Assembly: GCA_029237695.1 (NCBI GenBank)
Contig: CM055271.1
Span: 35,398,462 to 35,462,461 of the forward strand
Direction: 5' to 3'
DNA from: Conchocele bisecta
Taxonomy: Eukaryota > Mollusca > Bivalvia > Lucinida > Thyasiridae
Length of the DNA stretch: 64,000 nt
Part shown: piece by piece, positions 54,848 to 64,000 of the stretch
How the letters are laid out: each line of letters starts with the position of its first letter
How positions within the stretch are numbered: position 1 is the stretch's first letter
Program-made: the position numbers and the translations under genes
The notes under the pieces: model-generated
The model's input: only the letters and a program-made list of their open reading frames with translations
Told to the model about the DNA's origin: nothing
Database searches by the model: none

Positions 54848-55394
54848 TTAGGGGAATGCATGCATGAAATATTGAGAATTTTATAACATACTTCTCAGAT
54901 GTTAAGTTTTGTAAGTATGTGACCTTGACCTTGGGATAAGCGGGGGCTGGATGGTCGTGGATTTTTCACAGCATGATAGTACAACCTTAGAGGAATGCAC
55001 AAGTGAAATATTAAGAATGTTCAATGAAGAATTATTTTTCTGATGTTAAGTTTTGTAAAGAGACCAAGTATTTGACCTTGACCATGGGATCAGCGGGGGT
55101 TAGATGGTCGTGGATTTGGCGCAGCATGGTAGTAGAGCCTTACAGGAATGCATGTGCGAAATATTAAGCATTTTAGATGAAGGAAATAGAAGTTATAACA
55201 TATTTCTCTTATGTTCAGTTTAGTGACGGATGGACGGACGCACGCACAGTAAACCTGATTCCAGAATACCCCCACACAACTTGTTGCGGGGGTATAAATA
55301 TCACAAACCATCATAGTTTTAAACATAAAGAAAATGAAAGGAAACACAAACTGGAGAAAGTGAGCAGGGACCCACCTATACCACTGGCTGCTGC
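54848..55394 (+). repeat. TGACCTTGACC-type repeat, end with hairpin
   Basis: Units with AAGTATGTGACCTTGACCTT, GCGGGGGCTGGATGGTCGTG and GGAATGCATG. It ends GGACGGACGCACGCAC and a hairpin ATACCCCCACACAACTTGTTGCGGGGGTAT followed by AAA. Confidence 0.6.
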
Positions 55395-55948
55395 CTGTAG
55401 CCTATTTCACCAACGTTGCAAAGTATACTTATCTAGCAAAGTATACTTTGAGGGAGAAATTTTAAATTTTAGGATAAATTTATTATTTTTTATTATACTG
55501 AATTTATTACATTATCACAGCCATTATGGCTGTGATAATGTAATAATTTCAATATAATAATTCTGCATACTTTTAATCATGAAATATATGCATTTGTTAT
55601 AACTCGTACTCATACTTTTAATCATGAAATATATGCATTTGTTATAACTCGTACTCATACTTTTAATCATGAAATATATGCATTTGTTATAACTCGTACT
55701 CATTTACTTTTAAATCATGATAATATATATTTTAACATGCATTTGTTATAACTCGTACTCATACTTTTAATCATCAAATATATGACATTTCGTTACTACT
55801 CGTATACTATAACTTTTAATCATGAAATATATGCATTTGTTATAACTCGTACTCATACTTTTAATCATCAAATATATGCAGTAGGTGGTTCTATATGAAA
55901 TAATGCATTTCGGAAAAAATAAATGATTACTCCCTCAAAGTATACTTA
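55395..55948. mobile_element. AAAGTATACTTT element with amplified 43-bp core
   Basis: Left end GTAGCCTATTTCACCAACG. The core palindrome GGCTGTGATAATGTAATAA is followed by about seven tandem units of CATACTTTTAATCATGAAAT plus GCATTTGTTATAACTCGTAC (55562-55880), some degenerate. The right end is truncated after CTCCCTCAAAGTATACTT. Confidence 0.7.
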
Positions 55949-57330
55949 ATTTCTAAGCAATTTGACCTTGACCTTGGACATGAAGGCTGAGTGGGTGTGG
56001 TATGGAATGAAAATATTGATGATAAGGACGAACATGAAGTTTGAAATCAATCCGATTTACAGTTGCAGAGATAATGGGTACACGAAAACTTTAAACCAAA
56101 TCTTACGGACGCAAATTTCTAAGTAATTTGACTAGGACCTTGAAAATGAAGGCCACATGGGTGTGGTATGAAATTAAAATATGGATGATAAGGACGTGTA
56201 TGAAGTTTGAAGTCAATCCGACCTACCGTTGCAGATACAATGGGTACCCGAAAACTTCAGCACTGACGCAAATTTGACGCAAAAGGAAAATATGGATGAT
56301 GATAAGGAAGTATATGAAGTTTGAAGTCAATCCAACTTACCGTTACAGAGATAATGGGTATCCGAAAACTTTAAAGCAAATTTTGCGGACACAAATTTAC
56401 CCGAAAACTTTGGCACTGAAGCAAATTTCTAAGTAATTTGGCCATGACCTTGGACATGAAGGCCACATGGGTGTGGTATGGAATTAAAATATGGATGATG
56501 ATAAGGAAGTATATGAAGTTTGAAGTCAATCTGACGTAAGGTTGCAGAGATAATACATAGCCAAAAACGTTAATGCAAATTTCTAAGTAATTTGACCTTG
56601 ACCTTGGACATAAAAGCCGCATTAGTGCAGTATGGAATGAAAATATGGACGATGATAAGGAAGTAGATGAAGTGCGAGGTCAAATCGACTTACCGTTACA
56701 GAGATAATTGGTACACCAAAAACTTTAATGTGGACGGACGGACAAATTGACGTCAGGACGGACGGAATTACGAAAACTATTTTCCCCTCGACATACTTGG
56801 TATGCGGGGTGTATAATTATTAGAAAGTTACAAATGTAAAAGTTGTGTAACTTTGACCTTGAGATTAGCTGGGGATGGAGGATTTATGACAGCATGATAG
56901 AGGACCATCAGAGCAATAAATGTGTGAAATATCAAGAAAGGGAACAAAAGTTAAAAATGAAAAATTGAGATATAAACTAGAAATGTGGCCTGTCGGTAAA
57001 CGAATACCCCCGTTGTCAGCCAAAGAAAATGCAGGTACATTCAAAAACACAGAGGCCAGTGGCTCATGGACAGTATGATAGAGGACCAACAGGTGAAATA
57101 TAAAGCAGTTCCGTGAAATAAAAAAAAAAAACGATAAGAAATGTACCCGAGCTTTAAGATTTTGAACACACTAAGTATGTGACCTTGACCTTGAATTTAG
57201 CAAGTGGTGGATGATCATGGATTTGTCACACATGATACAGGACCATCAGAGGAATGCATGTGTGAAATATGAAGCAGTTACATAAAAGGAAACAGAAATT
57301 ATAAGAAATTTTGTCGAGCATACAGGCAGA
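55949..57330 (+). repeat. TTTCTAAGTAATTTGACCTT tandem repeat and relatives
   Basis: 55949-56815: about five ~140-bp units (ACATGAAGGCCACATGGGTG, GGATGATGATAAGGAAGTAT, GCAGAGATAATGGGTACC), then GGACGGACGG and a hairpin tail CCCCTCGACATACTTGGTAT. 56816-57330: units of the GGACCATCAGAGGAATGCAT family. ORFs on either strand are repeat-derived. Confidence 0.65.
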
Positions 57331-57538
57331 CCGGACCAGGCAGACAGGACTGGATGGGACATACGGAGGCCAGCAACACTGCATGTCCACCACCCCTCAC
57401 CATTCAATAGTGGGGACATAAAAGAATATACAAAGTTCAGCTCTGAAATTAAAATAAACTGATCTGATGCCACAGTAACACAACACCAGAATCACTTAAT
57501 ACCAGATTCAACTCTCACATACAAGAAAGACAAAAATA
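57331..57538 (+). repeat. SINE-like family S1 fragment
   Basis: CCATTCAATAGTGGGGACAT and ATTAAAATAAACTGATCTGA match the middle of the family, then ACTCTCACATACAAGAAAG; head and tail are missing. Confidence 0.5.
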
Positions 57539-58073
57539 GCTGTAGGAGAACAGCATAGCTCGACTACGAGGGTTGTCGATGTACACATAGCTTGACAAAT
57601 AAGGTGGCCGCGGCCTGCATAAAAACCTTAACCAAGGTTGACTAAAAACCTTAACCAAGGGAAATTAAGTAAGTAATTCAAGGTTAAATGTAGGTCAATG
57701 TCACATAAGGTCAGGATTTTTATTGAGTACATCACTAGAAATGAAGTTTTCCAAGTATGGTTAGGCTGTAGGCCCAGGCGTATTCCATATACACAGCTTG
57801 ACTAAAAACCTAAACCAAGGGGAAATAACTAAGTAATCCAAGAGGTAAAAGTAGGTCAAGGTCAAATAAAGTCAGGGAATATTGAATGTACATCACTAGA
57901 GATGAAGTTGTCCAAGTATGGTTGCTGTAGCCCCAGAGTATCCCATATACAAGATTGACTATAAAGTATAAACCTTAACCAATTTGAGTACAATTCCGTA
58001 ACCAGGGAAATAACTAAGTAATTCAAGGTTAAATATGTAGTGAAGGTAACATTATATGTCAGGAGTTATTGAT
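57539..58073 (+). repeat. AGCTGTAGGAGAACAGC element, truncated by gap
   Basis: Same start as 28872 and about three TTGACTAAAAACCTTAACCA units before the N run. Confidence 0.7.
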
Positions 58074-58573
58074 NNNNNNNNNNNNNNNNNNNNNNNNNNN
58101 NNNNNNNNNNNNNNNNNNNNNNNNNNNNNNNNNNNNNNNNNNNNNNNNNNNNNNNNNNNNNNNNNNNNNNNNNNNNNNNNNNNNNNNNNNNNNNNNNNNN
58201 NNNNNNNNNNNNNNNNNNNNNNNNNNNNNNNNNNNNNNNNNNNNNNNNNNNNNNNNNNNNNNNNNNNNNNNNNNNNNNNNNNNNNNNNNNNNNNNNNNNN
58301 NNNNNNNNNNNNNNNNNNNNNNNNNNNNNNNNNNNNNNNNNNNNNNNNNNNNNNNNNNNNNNNNNNNNNNNNNNNNNNNNNNNNNNNNNNNNNNNNNNNN
58401 NNNNNNNNNNNNNNNNNNNNNNNNNNNNNNNNNNNNNNNNNNNNNNNNNNNNNNNNNNNNNNNNNNNNNNNNNNNNNNNNNNNNNNNNNNNNNNNNNNNN
58501 NNNNNNNNNNNNNNNNNNNNNNNNNNNNNNNNNNNNNNNNNNNNNNNNNNNNNNNNNNNNNNNNNNNNNNNNN
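58074..58573. other. Assembly gap (500 N)
   Basis: Exactly 500 N. It is entered from one repeat family and left in the arm of another palindromic MITE, so both are cut. Confidence 1.
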
Positions 58574-58960
58574 TCGGATATGTTTTCCCATTCACGGCAC
58601 TAACTTACTATTCTCTATTACTGTACCCACGATAATACAAAATTGAAACTAACACTATCATAGTATGTCGTAGACATGTAGCCTATTTCACCAACATTGC
58701 AAAGTATACTTTTCTAGCAAAGTATACATTGAAGGAGAAATCATTTATTTTCCTGAAATGCATTATTTCATAGAACTAACAACTGCATATATTTGATGAT
58801 TAAAAGTATGCAAAATTATTATACTAAATTTATTACATTATCACAGCCAAAATGGCTGTGATAATGTAATAAATTCAGTATAATAAAAATTAATAAATTT
58901 ATCCTAAAATTGAAAATTTCTCCCTCAAAGTATACTTCGCAATGTTGGTGAAACAAGTTA
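58574..58960. mobile_element. MITE arm and complete AAAGTATACTTT element
   Basis: 58574-58617: CCCATTCACGGCACTAACTT arm of the GTTAGTGCCGTGAATGGG palindrome. 58679-58960: full foldback, TGTAGCCTATTTCACCAACA to GTTGGTGAAACAAGTTAC, with two core palindromes. Confidence 0.7.
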
Positions 58961-59717
58961 CAGGTGACTTCATTCACTTGATTTTCATTTAAGATTCTTC
59001 AAAGAAGAATCACTCAAAATACTTATTGAAAATCAGGCGGCTAGCCTGGGGTATACGTTTCAATAATATAGTTTTCGTCTTTCCGTAATTAGAAATTGAG
59101 GTGCCGGGATATTTAAACGTCATATATTGATTCACCGATTGGTTATCTAAAAATATCCGAAATATATATATGTAGATATTCACCGATTTATACTTATTCT
59201 TACATTTAAATGTATTACAAAGCAATACACATTTCTATTGTGACAAATGATAAATAATACTTGTCGTACCGTATGTAAAATTACAAATTATCCATTATTT
59301 ACCAGGAGGTATGCTTATCAAGGGCGATAACTAAAACGCCCAGTGAGCCGGGTTTGAACAGATAAAACACTGGTATTACCTCCCTTGCCTCGTCAGTACG
59401 ACAGCGACTTGTTCTCGCCCGTGTAGTGGGCACATGCAGGGTCACGGCCTTCTCGCGGTTAACAAGCAGGGTCGGATCCAGCATTTGGGAAACGGGGGAG
59501 GGGGTGTCCTATTTTCGAGCTCCACGGTTGCAACCACGGACCCCCCCCCCCTCCAGATCCGCCCTGACAAGTACTGAATTAGCGAGCCCGGCACAAGGTA
59601 CACTCATACCACTTTCGATGTTTGAAAAGAGTGCTCTTTCTTATAGATATTATATTAATATCAGAGTAAAAATAGGTATGACGTGTGTCGTTCAATTCAT
59701 ACCACAAAGTGCATGTG
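58961..59717. other. Unassigned, with one small hAT-like MITE
   Basis: 59468-59567: CAGGGTCGGATCCAGCA left, CCAGATCCGCCCTG right, G- and C-rich inside. No exon recognised on either strand. Confidence 0.45.
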
Positions 59718-60045
59718 CCCGATGGAACGCCAAATATATATAAACTCAAATAATTAATGCTAGCTCAAAATATTTATCCAGGGCTGCATTAAATTGTTGG
59801 AGCTAGCATCAAATCTTTTGAAGAGCTCTCTAAATCATTTGGAGCTATCTCTTAATAGTTAATGCTAGGTCTAATAATTTAGAGTTAGCAATAATTATTT
59901 GAGTTTATGTAGATTCGGCGTTCCATGAACGCCAAATCTACATAAACTCAAATAATGAATACTAGCTCTAAATATTTCACGCTAGCTCTAATAATTTAGA
60001 GCTAGCAATACTTATTTGAGTTTATGTATATTTGGCGTTCCATAG
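59718..60045. mobile_element. Two adjacent foldbacks (GGAACGCCAAATATAC type)
   Basis: TGGAACGCCAAAT and inverse bound two units (59718-59932 and 59926-60045), with TACATAAACTCAAATAAT arms and many GCTAGCTC/GAGCTAGC words. They share the central TTCCATGAACGCC. Confidence 0.75.
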
Positions 60046-60066
60046 TGCCCAAGGGTGGACAGTCCA

Positions 60067-60312
60067 GGGGGCCGTTTCACTAAACTTCGTAAGATTAACA
60101 TGTTCGTAAGTGCAAATTTAGGATCATCTGGTAAGTTCAATTGATGAATTTACATTTATTGAGCATAGGCTGCATATGCAGCCTATGCTCAATAAATGTA
60201 AATTCAATAATTGTTTACACGAAAACATTGCTATTAATGTGAAATTTACAGACAATCATAATTTTGCACTTACGAACATTTTAGTCGTACGAAGTTTTGT
60301 GAAACGGGCCCC
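60067..60312. mobile_element. GGGGCCGTTTCACT foldback MITE, copy 3
   Basis: The same design as the copies at 22663 and 43069, but the central palindrome is in the opposite order. CAG at both edges. Confidence 0.8.
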
Positions 60313-60369
60313 AGGTACGTCGGCAACTGCTTGGTGTCTCTAACAGGCGGCAGTCCAATCAATACGCTC

Positions 60370-60690
60370 GCCATACAGTGTGGCTGTGATTGGACAAATG
60401 GGGCTTATGGGATGTGTGATCAGTGTAGCTCCTGATCAAATAACGCTCTCGTGTAACCTGATAGCGAGCTATGTTGCTTCTTAGAAGCATGCCGGGGGCT
60501 TCCCTGGTGGAATGGCGAGCAGTGCAGATCCTGATCAGACCGTGCGGATGCGGATGCACAGGCTGATCTGGATCTACACTGGTCAATCTTTCCAGTCGCA
60601 GCCACAAATATGACCAGTGTGAACCCTGTTTGTACTGTCTGGTTGCCCGGGTTGATCTTGAACTATGCTGGTTGTGCACGTTATAAGGTC
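60370..60690 (+). repeat. Dispersed repeat G1, fullest copy
   Basis: GTGGCTGTGATTGGACAAAT, GATCAAATAACGCTC, AATGGCGAGCAGTGCAGATC, CACAGGCTGATCTGGATCTA. Used as reference for the interrupted copy at 410-559/8829-8885. Confidence 0.65.
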
Positions 60691-61216
60691 CGTTTCTCAA
60701 TAGGCGGATAGACCATGTAACGGTACTGTGTTGTGAAATGTAATAATAGTTTTCTGCGGTGCGCTCAAGCATAGCGGAAAACTGTTGTCTTCAATACACG
60801 GAAGTGTAGCACGTGCAGCGAGTAGGACTGGTTGTTATCACGTGGTGTGCGGGCTGTAAGGCGTGTATCGTCATTCTTGCGACAGCAGTCACTGCATAAA
60901 CAGGCAATTTTCTCATACGAGTGATATGATTAGATATGTAAATGTAAATCTAATGCATGTTATTGTACATGTACAGATGTGTGGGTCCCGTGCTTTCTAG
61001 AGTGGATTTGGCCCTAGAGGTTTGTCTCTAGTTTTACCGCAGGGACCACTGGGGTTGTGTACTGTCCATCTCGAACCATGCAGTAAAGATCGCAACCAGC
61101 AGATATAAGTATGTGTTTGTGTTTCATTTCAGGCCAACTGGAGTATAGTTAAGACATACTTTGATTGAACGACTGCTCGAGACAGACTATTTAAGTCCCC
61201 ATCCTATATAGGCTAG
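60691..61216. other. No gene seen
   Basis: Ordinary intergenic or intronic sequence; no repeat or ORF could be supported. Confidence 0.4.
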
Positions 61217-61300
61217 CACGGGTAGGAGTTGGGAATGCACCCGGGGTCTCTGGATCCGCAGTCCGACGCTCTACTTACTGAGCTAATCTGGCCAACAGCT
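61217..61300 (-). repeat. tRNA-derived SINE head
   Basis: The minus strand reads GGCCAGATTAGCTCAGTAAG, TAGAGCGTCGGACTGC and a degraded B box (GGGTGCATTCCC). A tRNA-like promoter relic, not a tRNA gene. Confidence 0.55.
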
Positions 61301-62048
61301 GTATTGTGTGTCTGCCCGTGCTTGACTGGACAATTAACACGCGCCGTAATTGAAAATAACTCGTTAGTGGGTATATACAAATGGCTCATATAAGGCATGA
61401 CAGAAAATGAAAAGTAGTAGTACAGTGTAACCTGCTGCGTGGGCATGTACCTTTAAATCCCCATAGACACTCCGTGAAGATGTCTATGGGGATTTAACAT
61501 GGGGAAATTTTGTTTTCGCAATTAAAATCAATATTTGACCAAATTTCACGAAATAAAAAGAAGGCTTATTCTTAAATTTTCATTTAATTTAATATTATCG
61601 AAACAAATATTTTTTTGCATTGTTTATTTGGCCGTAAAATTTGGGCAGCTTTCGTGAAACAGACTATTGTAGTGTATACTGTTATGTAGTCTTGCCTTTT
61701 GTTTGCTACATTCTTGTAACCAGTGTGTTTGTCATCTTTAGAGCATGTAGAACACAACTGGGGTTGGTTACATTTTGTTCGCCAATTCATTTGGCCGCCA
61801 TCTTGGATTTCAATATGGCCGTCCTGAAATGATATATTTATTATATACACACCATTCGAATACTGGTAGAATATTGTTTCTTTTTGTAGAGATAATCATC
61901 TTTTGACCACACACAACCGAACTTATTTTCAGTTGTCATCTTAGAGTTAAAAACCCTGAACTTATTATATACAATATATTGTATTATTCATATCTACATT
62001 TATAATGCCGATAGAATGTTTTTTCTTTTTTTTCTTTTGCTATGACGA
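61301..62048. other. Unassigned with a short hairpin
   Basis: TTAAATCCCCATAGACA and inverse form a hairpin at 61453-61497. A GGCCGCCATCTTGGAT word is at 61791. No gene. Confidence 0.4.
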
Positions 62049-62126
62049 TGGTCTAGTAACATAAGGTCGTAAGTGCTATGCTTTACTAAAGCATAGCACT
62101 TACGACCTTATGTTACTAGACCATCG
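62049..62126. repeat. Palindrome with ~33-bp arms
   Basis: ATGGTCTAGTAACATAAGGT ... inverse around CTTTACTAAAG. One arm recurs at 21090-21119. Confidence 0.8.
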
Positions 62127-62759
62127 ATGTCATCTACATATTTCATAGAATATAACTGGGGTTGGTTCCATTTTTTCTGATATCGGGTATGGCATAAATT
62201 CTGATTTCCAAATGGCCGCTATTTAAATATTATTTGTTGTGTCTTCGCTACGTACTGTCTTTAGAAAAGTGTAATTTTTAAATAAGTTGTGCTGGCTGTT
62301 TTGCTACATTCCTGCAACCAACGTTCTTTATATCATCAAAGAAAACACGAGTTGGTCCTAAATTATTCTAATTTTCAAAATGTCTCCTGTGAAAATCGTA
62401 GTATTCTGATATAATCATGCACACATCATTTAGGTGGATTTTTCCAGATTATAATACAGTCAAACCTCAATCAACGGCCACCTCTCTACAACAACCACCT
62501 CTCTATAACAGGCAGTAGTTTATACTCCAATTGGGTAAATGCCTCTATATTTAACCTTCCTATAACAGCCACCTCTCTATAACAACCAGTCTTGAGTCTT
62601 CCCATGGGTGGCTGTTGTAGAGAGGTTGTACTGTATATGAAAGATTATTATATATGACTGAAGTCAATTTAAAATCACCGTTTATGACAAACATGTTATA
62701 TTTCAAAATGGCCGGTGTGTTTATGCAGAAATTGTCTTAAATTACGGATACAGCGCTTT
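62127..62759. other. Unassigned with one Tc1-like MITE
   Basis: 62457-62636: TACAGTCAAACCTCAATCAA left, GAGAGGTTGTACTGTA right, TA edges, several ACAACCACCTCTCTA words inside. The rest has ATGGCCG motifs only. Confidence 0.5.
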
Positions 62760-63118
62760 CAATAAACGATTTTCCTATGGGAACTTAAAATGGCGGCTAA
62801 AAATATATATATTTCTTTAATATTTGTTTTATTTGTGGACAATTTTCAAAATCTAACTTTTATTTTCTTAGTTACATCAGTTTCAAGCTATCTCGTCAGG
62901 TTTCTGAGTCAATTTCCAAAATGTTTCGTTTTTTGATATCGGCCCCATGTTAAATTCCCATAGGAAAATCTTTGTTTCGCAATAAAATCAACAATTTTTT
63001 TTGGGGAGGGTGACTGTTTTGTTATTGATGAACAAGTACTTACTTTTAAATATGTTTTATATTTAATGTGTTTAATAGCCAAATGTTCGTCGGCAGCAAA
63101 ACGTGGAACAGACAGTAG
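62760..63118. repeat. CTGTCTG foldback, partial copy
   Basis: The right end AAAACGTGGAACAGACAGTA is intact and GATTTTCCTATGG/CCATAGGAAAATC arms are present; the left end is missing. Confidence 0.6.
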
Positions 63119-63257
63119 ACATTCATGAACTGAAATGGCTCAGGCGAGCGCAATATACATGTACCATGTTATGGTAAAATAGTAGGAAGTTATTCAATTG
63201 AAGATAGAAACTCAAATGCCAACTAGCTATCACACTATGTACCAGGCCGCACATGAC

Positions 63258-63522
63258 ATAGATAATAGTACGTTAGTGCCATGAATGGGAAAAAATATCT
63301 GGCAAGGCTCAGGAAACGGGATGGGCGAGGCTCTGCCGAGCACATCCCGTTTCCGTGCCGCGCCAGATGTTTTTTTCCCATTCACGGCACTAACCTACTA
63401 TTCTATTTATCCCGTCAACACCTACAAATGGCTGTAAAATGCAAAAATAGTATTGACTGGATATCAAAAATGTTTCACGGCACCGTGTTTCATGGCACAT
63501 ACGCACTGTGTTGACGGGATAA
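63258..63522. mobile_element. GTTAGTGCC palindrome plus TTATCCCGTCAACAC MITE
   Basis: CGTTAGTGCCATGAATGGGA ... inverse around GCTCTGCCGAGCACATC, then TTTATCCCGTCAACACC to GTGTTGACGGGATAAAA. Mirror of 34134-34395. Confidence 0.7.
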
Positions 63523-64000
63523 AAACTCTTGCAGCAAATATTTCCATATGGAATGAAAAGGACGTTCTCGTAACTTTTAACTACAACAGGCACACAGCAC
63601 GAAATCCAAAATGAACATTAGGAAGTTGAAAAGGACTTACAGCAGGCATGGTGTACCAAGTACACAAGTGTCAGATGAAGTCCCCAATTTGCCTCCCAGG
63701 AATTTTCTGATTTTGCAAAGCAATTGGATTTCTGTAATGCCACATGCTCTCTCTCTATATATATACATGTATATAGCATATGTACAGTGGGTTAGCTGAG
63801 CGAACAGTAGTCATTGTGATACACATTTTCTTAAAAACAAAAGGTGTATGCACATACCATTATTTGGGTATACTGGAATATCGAAACTCTCATCACCGGC
63901 ATTGAATGGTCACCACCACAGTTATTGATGGGACGACGGCTTCAGTCCAGTTTACTGACCACTTGTGAGCAGGTATTGCCAAACCATGTTTTGATTTGTT
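63523..64000. other. No gene seen
   Basis: Includes a CTCTCTCTATATATATACAT microsatellite at about 63750. A minus-strand frame ending at a GTATGT donor near 63857 has no acceptor and is not called. Confidence 0.35.

Noticed and set aside
63840..63920. Minus-strand exon-like frame ending at a GTATGT donor
   Set aside because: An in-frame stop lies directly upstream and no AG acceptor falls between stop and frame.

Overview
The window reads as gene-poor, repeat-rich nuclear DNA of an invertebrate, most likely a bivalve mollusc. The reasons are large introns, dense nested MITE/SINE/foldback elements, several repeat families that carry TGACCTTGACC and GGACGGACGG tracts, a vWA-linked circularly permuted Ras gene, and a Polinton/Maverick of the kind common in molluscs. 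The species assignment is inference. Two 500-base runs of N (20558-21057 and 58074-58573) are assembly gaps.

Host gene. One host gene is clear, on the minus strand. Seven exons between 50582 and 24222 encode a circularly permuted Ras GTPase fused to a von Willebrand A region. The order is G4-G5 exon, G1-G2 exon, a Q-rich and PEPPKP-repeat linker, a split zinc ribbon, then three vWA exons. Splice phases agree at every junction that can be tested. The 5' end (G3 part) and the 3' end (rest of vWA) were not found. The introns are almost entirely transposable elements, and several elements lie within a few bases of splice sites.

Polinton-like element (about 10.4-20.4 kb). This is a CpG-rich, partly decayed virus-like transposon. 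From left to right it holds a decayed promoter/PC4 duplicate, three PC4-like genes (two double-domain with a C-terminal CHCC zinc knuckle, one membrane-anchored), a TBP-like gene whose two lobes lie in different frames, a chromodomain integrase (broken), a small putative minor capsid protein (broken), a basic protein, the double-jelly-roll major capsid protein (broken) and an intact adenain-type protease. On the opposite strand are two small conserved-looking ORFs and the packaging ATPase (broken). No DNA polymerase B was seen. The TBP-like plus PC4-like set suggests an element carrying its own transcription-initiation proteins, and it is the most unusual feature here.

Rest of the window. 566-8822 is an 8.26-kb unit with long terminal inverted repeats and a 6-bp target duplication (GAACTG), inserted in an older repeat. 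21-64 kb is a mosaic: a tRNA-derived SINE and a second SINE-like family with clear target duplications, TTAA-flanked (piggyBac-like) MITEs, TA-flanked (Tc1-like) MITEs, a Harbinger-like element with TTA duplications, hAT-like MITEs, long palindromes (one with perfect 76-bp arms), and tandem-repeat-bearing families that end in a stem-loop followed by TAAA. No rRNA gene, functional tRNA gene or CRISPR array was seen.
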